DNA of 28,619 bases, taken from positions 1 through 28,619 of IMG/VR virus record IMGVR_UViG_3300030098_003279. The stretch is one strand, 5' to 3'. Positions 14,299 through 22,409 of this stretch are shown piece by piece. The DNA is from a virus. The notes beneath the pieces are model-generated. The model had not been told where the DNA came from, ran no database searches, and worked only from the letters and a program-made list of their open reading frames with translations. Within the stretch, counting starts at the first letter, position 1. Each line of letters starts with the position of its first letter. A program made the translations under genes and the position numbers.

Positions 14299-14745
14299 AT
14301 GGCAATAACAACAAATGCAATTTGTGATAGTTTTAAAAAAGAATTATTACAAGGTAAACATGACTTTGATACATCGTCTGATACATACAAATTAGCGATG
14401 TTTACAAGTTCAGCAACTTTAGGTAAGTCAACAACAAACTATGCAACTGCAAACGAAGTTTCATCACCATCAGGTTACACTGCTGGCGGAAAAGCTTTGG
14501 TTAACCAAGGTGTTAAAGTTTCATCTTCAGTTGCGATTACTGATTTTGCTGATTTATCTTTCGTAGGTGTGACTCTTACAGCAAGAGGTGCATTAATCTA
14601 TAATACAACGACTGACGGTGGTTCAGGAACTACTGATGCAGTTGCTGTGTTAGATTTTGGCGGTGATAAAACTGCAACGTCTGGAACTTTTACAATTCAG
14701 TTCCCTGCGTTCACAACATCTGCAGCAATTTTAAGATTAGCATAA
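14299..14745 (+). CDS. Small virion structural protein (putative)
   Basis: AAGGAG about nine bases before ATG 14299. The 148-residue product begins AITTNAICDSFKKELLQGKH, then DFDTSSDTYKLAMFTSSATL, and continues as Gly/Thr/Ser-rich beta strands to PAFTTSAAILRLA. I recall near-identical openings annotated as hypothetical structural proteins in many marine and soil phages, where they lie near tail genes. It precedes a tail-region repeat protein here. The role is inferred from neighbours and composition. Confidence 0.7.
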   Translation: MAITTNAICDSFKKELLQGKHDFDTSSDTYKLAMFTSSATLGKSTTNYATANEVSSPSGYTAGGKALVNQGVKVSSSVAITDFADLSFVGVTLTARGALIYNTTTDGGSGTTDAVAVLDFGGDKTATSGTFTIQFPAFTTSAAILRLA

Positions 14746-14757
14746 GGACTGTAATGA

Positions 14758-15864
14758 ATGTCAAATACATGGGGTGCACTTGAATGGGGAGCTGGTAGCT
14801 GGGCAGCACAAGGTGATGTCGGAGTTACTGCAACTGGATTAAGTGCATCCTTTAGTATTGGCAATATCGTAGTAGACAACGAAATTCAAGTAGGTTGGGG
14901 TGGTGACACTTGGGGTGAAAATGAATGGGGTGATTTATCTGGTTCACAACCTACAATCACAGGAATAAGCGCATCATTTAGTATTGCATCCGTTACACAA
15001 ACTGGAGATGCAAACGTACAAGTTTCTGGAATATCTTTATCATCATCATTAGGTGCAGAAGAAGCAGGAATATCTTTCACTTTTGAGGCAACCGGTTTAT
15101 CATCTTCGATATCAGCCGGTAGTACTGTTATTGGTATTGGAGTTCCTGTTACTGGTTCATCTGCTACATCAAGTATTGGATCAGCAACAGTTGATGAATC
15201 AGAACTAACAGGTATTGGTTGGGGTAGACGAACTTGGGGTAATCTATCTTGGGGTGAGGCTTTTTCTGCTGCACCAACGGGACAACAATTAACCTCTACA
15301 ATTAATTTTCCTGCTGCTAATGCGTTTACAGATGTAACAGTATCAGTCACTAGTGCTGGTCAATTAAGTTCTACCTTTGGAAGTTTCTCACTTAAAATTG
15401 ATCAAGACATAACAGTCTTTGCTGCTGAAGATCAGCTTGATTTTACAATAGGTAGTTTAGCGTTTGAGGCAGATGCTAATGTTACTGTAACAAGTGCAGG
15501 ATCATTAACAGGATCAATTGGAAATACAGTTGCAGGGTTAAAAACACCTGTGGATGTAACTGGTATAGCTGCCACATTTACCCTTGGATCTTTTAGCTTA
15601 ACGCAGACTACTACTGAATCTGCTACAGGGGTTCAAGCTACTATGTCCCTTGGACAACATTCTGAAATCCCTAGCCAGATAGTAGGTGTTTCAGGACAAC
15701 AATTATCAGGTTCTATAGGGTCAGTAACTATTACTGGAACTGCAGGTATTGATGTTACAGGCATACAAATGTCAGCATCTGTGGGCACTGTAAATTTAAC
15801 ACCTTGGCAAGAGGTAGACCTTGGTGTAAATAATGTATGGACAGAGGTTGATTTGGCTGCTTAA
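14758..15864 (+). CDS. Repeat-built tail-region protein with Trp triplets
   Basis: ATG 14758 follows AAGGA at 14744-14748; ATG 14754 is out of frame. The 368-residue protein is a chain of about 12 short beta repeats of 20-25 residues, best seen as ATGLSASFSIGN, ITGISASFSIAS, VSGISLSSSLG, ATGLSSSISAG and VTGIQMSASVG. Between them sit three Trp clusters with exact five-residue spacing: W5/W10/W15, W47/W52/W57 and W155/W160/W165, consensus WG-x3-WG-x3-W[GA]. This looks like a fibrous or baseplate-type adhesin stem. Position between structural protein and tail fibre supports a tail-surface role. Family unknown to me. Confidence 0.75.
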   Translation: MSNTWGALEWGAGSWAAQGDVGVTATGLSASFSIGNIVVDNEIQVGWGGDTWGENEWGDLSGSQPTITGISASFSIASVTQTGDANVQVSGISLSSSLGAEEAGISFTFEATGLSSSISAGSTVIGIGVPVTGSSATSSIGSATVDESELTGIGWGRRTWGNLSWGEAFSAAPTGQQLTSTINFPAANAFTDVTVSVTSAGQLSSTFGSFSLKIDQDITVFAAEDQLDFTIGSLAFEADANVTVTSAGSLTGSIGNTVAGLKTPVDVTGIAATFTLGSFSLTQTTTESATGVQATMSLGQHSEIPSQIVGVSGQQLSGSIGSVTITGTAGIDVTGIQMSASVGTVNLTPWQEVDLGVNNVWTEVDLAA

Positions 15865-15901
15865 TTAAGTTAAAATACGACCATACTAAGGAGAAATTTT
15901 T

Positions 15902-17134
15902 ATGACAAGTAATTATTCTACATCTTTAAAATTAGAATTAATGGTTACTGGAGAAAATGCCGGTACATGGGGTGATAAAACAAATACCAATTTAAATTTA
16001 GTACAACAAGCAATAGGGGGTTTTGAACAAATTACCCTTTCATCTGGAGGCACAGTAGCTTTAGTTATGTCAGATGGTGCTATTTCTAACGCAAGAAATC
16101 TTGTAATTAAATTTGCAACTATCACTGCAGGTTCTTCAACAGTTTGTACTGTTCCAGATTCTATAGAAAAATTTTATATTTTTGATTGCACAGCAGTCAC
16201 TAATCCAACAAATTTAACAATTAAAACTGCTTCAGGAACAGGCTTTAGTCCTGATGCACAAAAAATTTATGCCGCTTACGCTGATGGAACAAATTTAAAT
16301 GAAGTTTCACTTGATACTTTAGGCGGAACGATAGGTACTGCTCAGATAGCTAATGATGCAGTAGACAATGCACAGATAGCAGACAATGCTGTAAGAGCGG
16401 CACAACTTTCTAGTAATGCGGTTACAACAGCAAAAATAATTGATAATGCAGTTACAACAGCAAAAATTTCTGCACTTCAAGTAACACAAGCAAAAATTGC
16501 AAATGATGCAGTTGGTCCTAATCAGTTAGCTGACACAGCTGTTACTGCTGGATCTTACACAACTGCAGACATTACAGTTGATGCACAAGGTCGTGTGACT
16601 TCAGCGGCTTCAGGAAGCGCAGGCGGATCGGGTTTTATAGTTAGATTAGCAGCCTCTGCAGGTCAGAGTGGTACGTATAACAGTCCTGGAAATGGATCAG
16701 CAGTTATGGCTTATATGTGCGCAGGTGGCGGTGGCGGTGGTCATGACCAAGGTTGTGCGGGACAAGGGCCTGCACGTCAAGGAGGAGACCCAGGGTATGG
16801 TGTTTACAGTGCTAATATCTCTCAACCTTTTTCAGCTTCATTCTCTGTTGCACCAGGAGGCAACGCTGGCACGAGTAGAAATCCTGGACCAGGAGGAGGA
16901 AACACAACCTTTCACAATTTCACCGCTAATGGTGGAACCGGTGGATCCGGTGGAGCTACTCCAGGTCCACAAAAAGTGGATGGCACACCTGGTAATGCTC
17001 CGGGAGCTACTGCAGATTACAGTAACACGTATGGTATAAAAACTGGTAACTTACGTTTAAGTTTCCAAACTGGTATTAAAGGTGGATCAGGAGCAGCTGG
17101 AAACGGTGGTTCACTACAAGTATTGGAGGCGTAA
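15902..17134 (+). CDS. Tail fibre with decapeptide repeats and Gly-rich tip
   Basis: AAGGAG supports ATG 15902. The 410-residue protein has four parts. Residues 1-145 form a tail-binding domain I recall from marine phage fibres (LMVTGENAGTWGDKTNTNLN near the start). Residues 149-218 are seven perfect ten-residue repeats (NAVTTAKIID type). A linker follows with TTADITVDAQGRVTSAASGS (220-239). The last ~170 residues are highly Gly-rich (GGGGGG at 275-280, then GGNAGTSRNPGPGGG), resembling polyglycine receptor-binding tips of gp38-type adhesins. It would bind the host receptor; variable tip loops are typical. The gp38 comparison is structural analogy only. Confidence 0.75.
   Translation: MTSNYSTSLKLELMVTGENAGTWGDKTNTNLNLVQQAIGGFEQITLSSGGTVALVMSDGAISNARNLVIKFATITAGSSTVCTVPDSIEKFYIFDCTAVTNPTNLTIKTASGTGFSPDAQKIYAAYADGTNLNEVSLDTLGGTIGTAQIANDAVDNAQIADNAVRAAQLSSNAVTTAKIIDNAVTTAKISALQVTQAKIANDAVGPNQLADTAVTAGSYTTADITVDAQGRVTSAASGSAGGSGFIVRLAASAGQSGTYNSPGNGSAVMAYMCAGGGGGGHDQGCAGQGPARQGGDPGYGVYSANISQPFSASFSVAPGGNAGTSRNPGPGGGNTTFHNFTANGGTGGSGGATPGPQKVDGTPGNAPGATADYSNTYGIKTGNLRLSFQTGIKGGSGAAGNGGSLQVLEA
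16346..16555 (+). repeat. Seven tandem 30-bp (10-codon) repeats in the fibre gene
   Basis: Units read IANDAVDNAQ, IADNAVRAAQ, LSSNAVTTAK, IIDNAVTTAK, ISALQVTQAK, IANDAVGPNQ and LADTAVTAGS, with no insertion or deletion. Two neighbouring units share GTTACAACAGCAAAAAT at 16421-16437 and 16451-16467, a 30-base step. Such repeats could change copy number and fibre length by recombination or slippage. Confidence 0.9.
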
Positions 17135-17135
17135 A

Positions 17136-17552
17136 ATGGCAAAAGTAGTTTTTTTAAAATTTGCACCAAATGCACCTGGATCAATGTATGGTATAGCAAA
17201 GGATGATGTTGATTTGGCTTCTAAAGGTGTAAACTCATCTTATAAAATTGTAAGTATTACTGACGAACAGTATGAAGATTTAAGGTTGGGCAAAAAATCT
17301 GTTCATTATGATGACAACAATATTTTAGTTTGGAGTGATAATAATCAAGCTTACGATAGCTTAGAGGTTTTACAACAAACTGTAAATGATATGCAAGTAC
17401 CACCTTTCCCTCATAATTCTAAAGCTGCGGGTTGTATTGAAGAAATGAAAACTAAAACATTTGATAATTATACATTCCCTCTTAGCCTACAATTTGGTGA
17501 AATAGCTGTGGATAAAGGGATAGATTGGGCTGCTGATTTCGAAATTTTTTAA
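17136..17552 (+). CDS. Protein after the fibre, possible fibre accessory
   Basis: ATG 17136 directly follows the fibre stop, with GGAGG in the fibre end; a more upstream in-frame ATG (17082) is inside the fibre gene and rejected. The 138-residue product begins AKVVFLKFAPNAPGSMYGIA and contains DEQYEDLRLGKKSVHYDDNN, a WSDNNQAYDSLEVLQQTVND stretch and an acidic C-terminus (GIDWAADFEIF). It resembles small fibre-associated proteins by position, perhaps a chaperone for assembly, but no signature confirms it. The AT-rich gap after it contains a TATAAT at 17580-17585. Confidence 0.75.
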   Translation: MAKVVFLKFAPNAPGSMYGIAKDDVDLASKGVNSSYKIVSITDEQYEDLRLGKKSVHYDDNNILVWSDNNQAYDSLEVLQQTVNDMQVPPFPHNSKAAGCIEEMKTKTFDNYTFPLSLQFGEIAVDKGIDWAADFEIF

Positions 17553-17599
17553 AACTTATAAAGATTGTAATAAAATTAATATAATGTATATGTTAATTT

Positions 17600-18358
17600 A
17601 TGGAAATCGAATTTTCTGCACATAAAGATTACTATAAATTAAAAGATAATTTTCCAACACCAATTAAATTTAATATACCTGAATGGTACAAAAAATTACC
17701 ACACGGCACTAAAAGCCATAAACATATCTTTGACAGAACTATAAAAGGTTGTATGCCTTTTATGGAAACTTTAACTAATGGTTATTTGTTAAAAACACCA
17801 GTTGATTATCACATCAGACACGGCACGCAAAAAGATAAAAATGGAAAACCCATCACCATAGTTATGACTTCTTTGGAAATGTCTAATGAAAGATATTTTG
17901 ATACCAAAGGTTTAAATATTGATATGGCGGATCCTCATCCAATAAATCAATTAGAGGGTTCCCCACAAGTAGAAAAAAATGGTAGGTTACCTTTTCCTAA
18001 GATTAGTAATCCGTGGCATATAAAAACACCTACAGGCTACTCTTGTTTATTTACAGATCCATTAAACAATAAACAACAAGATTTTTTCTCTATAATAAGT
18101 GGTATAGTTCATACTGATAGGCATCCATTAGAAGTTAATTTTCCCATAGTCATAAATCATGAAAAATACGGACACACCGATTTGACTATTGCAAGAGGCA
18201 CTCCTTATGTGCAAATAATACCTTTTAAAAGAGATGATTGGAAAATGAAAATTACACCCAAAGAAACAGAAAAAGTATTAGGAAAAATTTGGAATTTGTC
18301 TTTTTTAAACAATTATAAGAACAAAATATTTAATAAGAATAAAACAAAATGGACATAA
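17600..18358 (+). CDS. DUF6065-like protein
   Basis: ATG 17600 follows a 47-base gap without a strong ribosome-binding site but with TATAAT at 17580-17585. The 252-residue protein shows motifs I associate with DUF6065: PTPIKFNIPEWYKKLP (19-34), TIKGCMPFMETLTNGYLLKT (47-66), PWHIKTPTGYSCLFTDPLNN (137-156), FSIISGIVHTDRHPLEVNFP (162-181) and GTPYVQIIPFKRDDWK (199-214). Function of the family is unknown to me; a cupin-like beta fold is possible. It overlaps the next gene by 10 bases, forming a block with two oxygenases and a 75-residue protein. I recall DUF6065 next to oxygenases in cyanophages, so a shared pathway is plausible. Confidence 0.72.
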   Translation: MEIEFSAHKDYYKLKDNFPTPIKFNIPEWYKKLPHGTKSHKHIFDRTIKGCMPFMETLTNGYLLKTPVDYHIRHGTQKDKNGKPITIVMTSLEMSNERYFDTKGLNIDMADPHPINQLEGSPQVEKNGRLPFPKISNPWHIKTPTGYSCLFTDPLNNKQQDFFSIISGIVHTDRHPLEVNFPIVINHEKYGHTDLTIARGTPYVQIIPFKRDDWKMKITPKETEKVLGKIWNLSFLNNYKNKIFNKNKTKWT

Positions 18359-18954
18359 AAGAATTTATAATATTAAAAGAAGGATTTTTTGATTCAAGAT
18401 CTTACGCTAAATTTTTAAAATTTGTAAAAAACGATTTGCAGTATTTTGATCAGGGAATAATAAATAATCGAGATAGAGGTGATATAAAAATAGATTCTAA
18501 TTTAAGGAAAGTAAAAGGAGCAAGCTTAAATAATAATTGGGCTATTGTCCCTAATAAAGATGATACTTTTGCAATGACAAAATTGCTTTGGTATAATTTT
18601 CTTGTTCGTCAGTTTTCATATTTGTTAAATGAATTTTTTAGTAGAAATGACTCTCCAATAAAACATCATGACTATGATATGGATATTCAAGTTTTAAAAT
18701 ATGAAGATGATGGTCATTATCGCACGCACACAGATTATGCAAAAACAGCACCAAGACAATTTAGTTTTAGTTATATATTAAATGATGATTATGATGGGGG
18801 TGATTTTGAATTTCATTTACTTAACAAAGAAATATTAAAAGTAAAACCAAAAGCTAACTCTTGTCTTTTGTTTCCTAGCAATTTTATGTTCCCACATAAA
18901 GTTAATCCAGTAACTAGTGGAACAAGATATGTAGTAGTAGGATGGATGCCATAA
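18349..18954 (+). CDS. 2OG-Fe(II) oxygenase 3, prolyl-4-hydroxylase-like
   Basis: The start overlaps the DUF6065-like gene. The 201-residue protein has a complete active-site set for an Fe(II)/2-oxoglutarate dioxygenase: HYRTHTDYA (123-131) with H127 and D129, a downstream SCLLFPSNFMFPHKVNPV (171-188) with H183, and GTRYVVVGWM with R193 ten residues after the distal His. The spacing fits the prolyl-4-hydroxylase alpha-type domain (P4Hc). It would hydroxylate a protein or small molecule using O2 and 2-oxoglutarate. The substrate is unknown. It is the best supported of the four oxygenase-like genes and sits in one operon with the next. Confidence 0.88.
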   Translation: MDIKEFIILKEGFFDSRSYAKFLKFVKNDLQYFDQGIINNRDRGDIKIDSNLRKVKGASLNNNWAIVPNKDDTFAMTKLLWYNFLVRQFSYLLNEFFSRNDSPIKHHDYDMDIQVLKYEDDGHYRTHTDYAKTAPRQFSFSYILNDDYDGGDFEFHLLNKEILKVKPKANSCLLFPSNFMFPHKVNPVTSGTRYVVVGWMP

Positions 18955-19508
18955 TGCAAGAACCCATAATTATAAAAGATTTTTTATCTGAGGATTTAAG
19001 AAAGTATTTATCATTAGTTTCTAAAATATATTTAAGATCCAACAATATAGAGTTTGATCAACAAGACGGTGCAAATTCTTGTGCTCATCATGATTCATGG
19101 ACTGATGCGATAGCTATAACATCTTTAAAAAAACTTAGAGAAATAACTAAAAAAAATTTAGAACCAACTTACGCTTATTTAAGAATTTACAACAAATATG
19201 CATATCTAGCAGAACACATTGATAGGGACGCTTGTGAGTATAGTGTGACTGCATTTATAGATTCATGCAATACTTATGATTGGCCTATAAAGATGGATGG
19301 TAAAGATTATTTTATCAAACCTGGTGAGGCAATTTTATATAAAGGGTGTGAATGGAAACATTCTAGGGACGAATTTTTAGGTGATTGGCATGCACAAGTT
19401 TTTTTACATTTTGTCGATATGAACGGACCAAAAGCTCAATCTATCTATGATGGTAGGAAAACCTTAGGAATACCTAAATACCCAGAATTTACCATAGGAA
19501 AAAGTTAA
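18954..19508 (+). CDS. 2OG-Fe(II) oxygenase-like protein 4
   Basis: The TAATG junction at 18952-18956 favours this start over ATG 18942. The 184-residue protein shows LRIYNKYAYLAEHIDRDACE (76-95) with H88-x-D90, PGEAILYKGCEWKHSRDEFL (123-142) with the distal His136, and DWHAQVFLHFVD (144-155). The motif order is typical of a 2OG-Fe(II) oxygenase, but sequence is unlike gene 3. H146 and R138 may contribute to the pocket. Position immediately after the P4H-like gene suggests they act together. Substrate unknown. Confidence 0.78.
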   Translation: MQEPIIIKDFLSEDLRKYLSLVSKIYLRSNNIEFDQQDGANSCAHHDSWTDAIAITSLKKLREITKKNLEPTYAYLRIYNKYAYLAEHIDRDACEYSVTAFIDSCNTYDWPIKMDGKDYFIKPGEAILYKGCEWKHSRDEFLGDWHAQVFLHFVDMNGPKAQSIYDGRKTLGIPKYPEFTIGKS

Positions 19509-19736
19509 ATGAAAATTATAATAGACAAGGAACAAAAAAAGGCCTCTTTGGTTTTTACAGATAATGAGATAGAAATATTAAAAAACAACAATAACAGCTT
19601 TGTTATAAGAAGTGAGGATTTACCACACTTTAAAAATCATTTGATGCATATTGTGTTTGAACTGTCCCAATCCACGCCAAATGTGCTATCTAGAGGCCAT
19701 GAAGAGATTTCTTCTGAGGAAGTTACAAAAAAATAA
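19509..19736 (+). CDS. Small unknown protein closing the oxygenase block
   Basis: The ATG is directly after the oxygenase stop. The 75-residue product has two segments, MKIIIDKEQKKASLVFTDNE and LPHFKNHLMHIVFELSQ, followed by an acidic tail with HEEISSEE. It has no known motif and no membrane span. It is followed by a promoter-like box at 19742. Its length and frame use suggest a real gene belonging to the accessory block. Confidence 0.65.
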   Translation: MKIIIDKEQKKASLVFTDNEIEILKNNNNSFVIRSEDLPHFKNHLMHIVFELSQSTPNVLSRGHEEISSEEVTKK

Positions 19737-19741
19737 TAGAT

Positions 19742-19754
19742 ATGGTATAATATC
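19742..19754 (+). promoter_or_regulatory. Extended -10 box directly upstream of the tail-hub gene
   Basis: ATGGTATAATATC contains TG-G-TATAAT (TATAAT at 19746-19751), differing from the box at 11337-11349 by one base. ATG 19757 lies only five bases after the hexamer, so transcription starting about seven bases downstream would give a leaderless or nearly leaderless mRNA; no ribosome-binding site precedes the ATG. Confidence 0.5.
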
Positions 19755-19756
19755 TA

Positions 19757-21907
19757 ATGCCATTAACAAACGTACAGATACAACCTGGGTTTAATAAACA
19801 AGTCACAGAGGCTGGTGCAGAGGGTCAATGGATTGATGGTGACTTTGTTAGATTTAGATATGGACTTCCAGAAAAAATAGGAGGTTGGGAGCAACTTTTA
19901 GCTTCAACTATTGTAGGAGCTGCAAGAGAACAATTTTCTTGGGCTGATTTGGATGGGAGAAGATATTCAGCCATAGGTACAAATAAAGTTTTAGTAGTTT
20001 ATTATGAAGGATCATTTTACGATATAACTCCTTTAGACACTGCACTAACTGGTTGTACCTTTAATACCGTAAATACATCAGCTACGGTAACGGTTAACAA
20101 AGCAGCACACGCATTAGAAGCTGGAGATTTATTTACGTTTACTTCTGTAACTCCTCCAGTAGGCGCAGGATACTCTGCTGGAGATTTTACGACTAACACA
20201 TTTCAAGTTGTAACTGTTCCTACAAATGACACCTTTACGATAACAATGGCCTCAGCTGCAGGGACAACGGTCAACGGAAGCGGATCTGCAGTTGTGAATC
20301 CGTATATCAAACCGGGATCTTTATCACAGACTTATGGATTTGGTTGGGGCACTGGAACCTGGAGTGGAGGACAACAAGTATTCTCTACATTAAATGGTTC
20401 GTTAAATGATGATGCTGCAGGAACTGGTGGTTCAGGGACATCTATAACACTCGCTTCAACAACAGGTTTTCCTACATCAGGCACTATAAAAGTTGGTGCT
20501 GAATTTATTTCTTATACAGGTATATCATCAAATGATTTAACTGGTATAACAAGAGATGCGGGTGGAACAAGATCTGCTCACTCCTCAGGTGCTGCAGTTC
20601 AATTTTTTACAGCTTGGGGAGAATCTTCATTATCTTCTACTTTAGCAATAGACCCTGCATCTTGGTCTTTGGATAATTTTGGTGAACAATTAATTGCAAC
20701 TGTAAAAAATGGTAGATCTTTTTCGTGGAATCCAATTAACGCAGATCCTAATGCTCTAACAACAAGAGCTGTTATTATTTCAAATGCTCCTACTAACTCA
20801 GTCATGTCATTAGTTTCTGATAGAGATAGACATCTAATAATGTTAGGAACTGAAACAACAATAGGTACAGCTGGTTCACAAGATAAATTATTCATTAGAT
20901 TTTCTGATCAAGAAGATATAACCGATTATACACCAACATCAGTAAACACAGCTGGATCTTTTAGATTAGATTCAGGAACAAAAATTGTAGGGGCTGTAAA
21001 AGGAAAAGACTATACGTTTATTTTAACTGATACATCTGCATACGTTATGCAGTTTGTAGGACCGCCTTTTACTTTCTCAGTAAGACAAGTAGGATCTAAT
21101 TGTGGTGCTATTGGTCAACATTCTATAAGATATGTAAATGGTGCTGTTTATTGGATGGGTGAGTCGGGAGGATTTTTTGTATATGATGGCACTGTAAAAT
21201 CTTTACCGTGTTTAGTAGAAGATTTTGTTTTTAAAACAACTGGTGATAATTTAGGTATAAATTATGATGAAGGCGAATCTGTATATGCGGGGTTAAATCA
21301 TCTCTATGAAGAAATAACATGGTTTTATCCGAAGGATGGTAGTTCAGAGATTGATAGATGTGTAACCTACAATTATCAAGACGGAATATGGGCCACCGGA
21401 TCTTTGAACAGAACTACTTGGATGGATGCCTCATTATACTCTAATGTTTACGCAACCGAGTTTGAATCAAGTTCAGTTCCTACTTTTCCAACAATACAAG
21501 GTGTAACAAATATTAATGGTGCAACGATTTATTATCAACACGAGACAGGTGTAGATCAAGTTGATGCGTCTGGAGCTAGAACAGCAATACCAGCTTTTAT
21601 ACAATCAGGCGATTTTGATTTAACAGTTGGTGGTGATGGACAAATGTTTATGAGTATAAGAAGATTTATTCCTGATTTTAAAGTATTAGAAGGTAACGCG
21701 AGAATAACAATTAATTTAAAAAGGTTTCCTGCACAAACGGCAGCCTCTTCTCCATTAGGACCTTTTACAATAAATAGCTCCACAGAAAAGGTTGACACTA
21801 GAGCTAGATCAAGATTTGCAAGTTTAAAAGTTGAGAATACAACTACTAATGAGAGTTGGCGATATGGTACATTTAGAGCCGACATACAACCTGATGGTAT
21901 GAGATAA
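19757..21907 (+). CDS. Tail hub / P22 gp10-like stabilisation protein
   Basis: The 716-residue product is the largest complete gene. It opens MPLTNVQIQPGFNKQVTEAG, then WIDGDFVRFRYGLPEKIGGW, an N-terminus I recall as constant in marine podovirus tail proteins. The body consists of repeating beta strands with motifs such as YAGLNHLYEEITWFYPKDGS and CVTYNYQDGIWATGSLNRTT, as in beta-propeller tail hubs of the P22 gp10 type, which hold DNA in and carry fibres. An insertion of Gly/Thr/Ser-rich strands occupies about residues 95-280 (TFNTVNTSATVTVNKAAHAL). The ATG has no Shine-Dalgarno. Assignment by pattern and position. Confidence 0.72.
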   Translation: MPLTNVQIQPGFNKQVTEAGAEGQWIDGDFVRFRYGLPEKIGGWEQLLASTIVGAAREQFSWADLDGRRYSAIGTNKVLVVYYEGSFYDITPLDTALTGCTFNTVNTSATVTVNKAAHALEAGDLFTFTSVTPPVGAGYSAGDFTTNTFQVVTVPTNDTFTITMASAAGTTVNGSGSAVVNPYIKPGSLSQTYGFGWGTGTWSGGQQVFSTLNGSLNDDAAGTGGSGTSITLASTTGFPTSGTIKVGAEFISYTGISSNDLTGITRDAGGTRSAHSSGAAVQFFTAWGESSLSSTLAIDPASWSLDNFGEQLIATVKNGRSFSWNPINADPNALTTRAVIISNAPTNSVMSLVSDRDRHLIMLGTETTIGTAGSQDKLFIRFSDQEDITDYTPTSVNTAGSFRLDSGTKIVGAVKGKDYTFILTDTSAYVMQFVGPPFTFSVRQVGSNCGAIGQHSIRYVNGAVYWMGESGGFFVYDGTVKSLPCLVEDFVFKTTGDNLGINYDEGESVYAGLNHLYEEITWFYPKDGSSEIDRCVTYNYQDGIWATGSLNRTTWMDASLYSNVYATEFESSSVPTFPTIQGVTNINGATIYYQHETGVDQVDASGARTAIPAFIQSGDFDLTVGGDGQMFMSIRRFIPDFKVLEGNARITINLKRFPAQTAASSPLGPFTINSSTEKVDTRARSRFASLKVENTTTNESWRYGTFRADIQPDGMR

Positions 21908-22071
21908 TGGCAAGAATTGACATTGTTATACCTGAGCCATCTACTCAATATACAGAAGAGAATCAAAGACAAATAAATCAGTCTTTACGAACAATGCAAG
22001 ATAAGTTAAACACATCTTATCAACAAGAACTTAAAAATGAACAAGACACATTTAATTATTTTTTATCATGA
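21907..22071 (+). CDS. Small helical tail-region protein, 54 residues
   Basis: TAATG overlap with the tail-hub stop and ATGA overlap with the next gene make this start unambiguous. The peptide opens MARIDIVIPEPSTQYTEENQ, with a long helix QINQSLRTMQDKLNTSYQQE and ends FNYFLS. I recall this as a recurrent small gene after the tail hub in marine phages. Its coiled-coil helix could pack onto a needle or fibre; that is inference. Confidence 0.8.
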   Translation: MARIDIVIPEPSTQYTEENQRQINQSLRTMQDKLNTSYQQELKNEQDTFNYFLS

Positions 22072-22409
22072 CAATTCAATATAAAAACGCAGGAATAAAT
22101 TTATCAAGCACTGGAACAACTTCTGTTCTTACCTCACCATCTGGAGCTAGATGTTTAGTTAAACAAATTCAAATAGATAATACATCAGGTAGCCCTGTTA
22201 ATTTATCTGTGCAAGTAACTGATTCTTCAGCTTCATCAACATTTAGAATACACGGTAATCCGATTCCTGCAACAACAACTGTGAACATCATAAGTCAAAC
22301 TTTAGTCTTAGAGGAGAGCGATGTTTTAAAAATGACAGCTGGAACAGCCGATGAATTACAGGGTATAATAAGTTATGCACAAATAGATAGATCTCAGGAA
22401 AATGGCTAA
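22068..22409 (+). CDS. Small beta-rich tail-region protein
   Basis: ATGA coupling to the previous gene. The 113-residue product, with MTIQYKNAGINLSSTGTTSV, LVKQIQIDNTSGSPVNLSVQ and MTAGTADELQGIISYAQI, looks like a single beta-sandwich (immunoglobulin or fibre-stem type), Ser/Thr-rich. It sits in the run of small tail-region genes, so a virion role is likely. No named family can be claimed. Confidence 0.72.
   Translation: MTIQYKNAGINLSSTGTTSVLTSPSGARCLVKQIQIDNTSGSPVNLSVQVTDSSASSTFRIHGNPIPATTTVNIISQTLVLEESDVLKMTAGTADELQGIISYAQIDRSQENG

Noticed and set aside
16668-17039. Second plus-strand frame inside the fibre gene
   Set aside because: It is a shadow of Gly-rich codons in the fibre tip and has no independent start signal.
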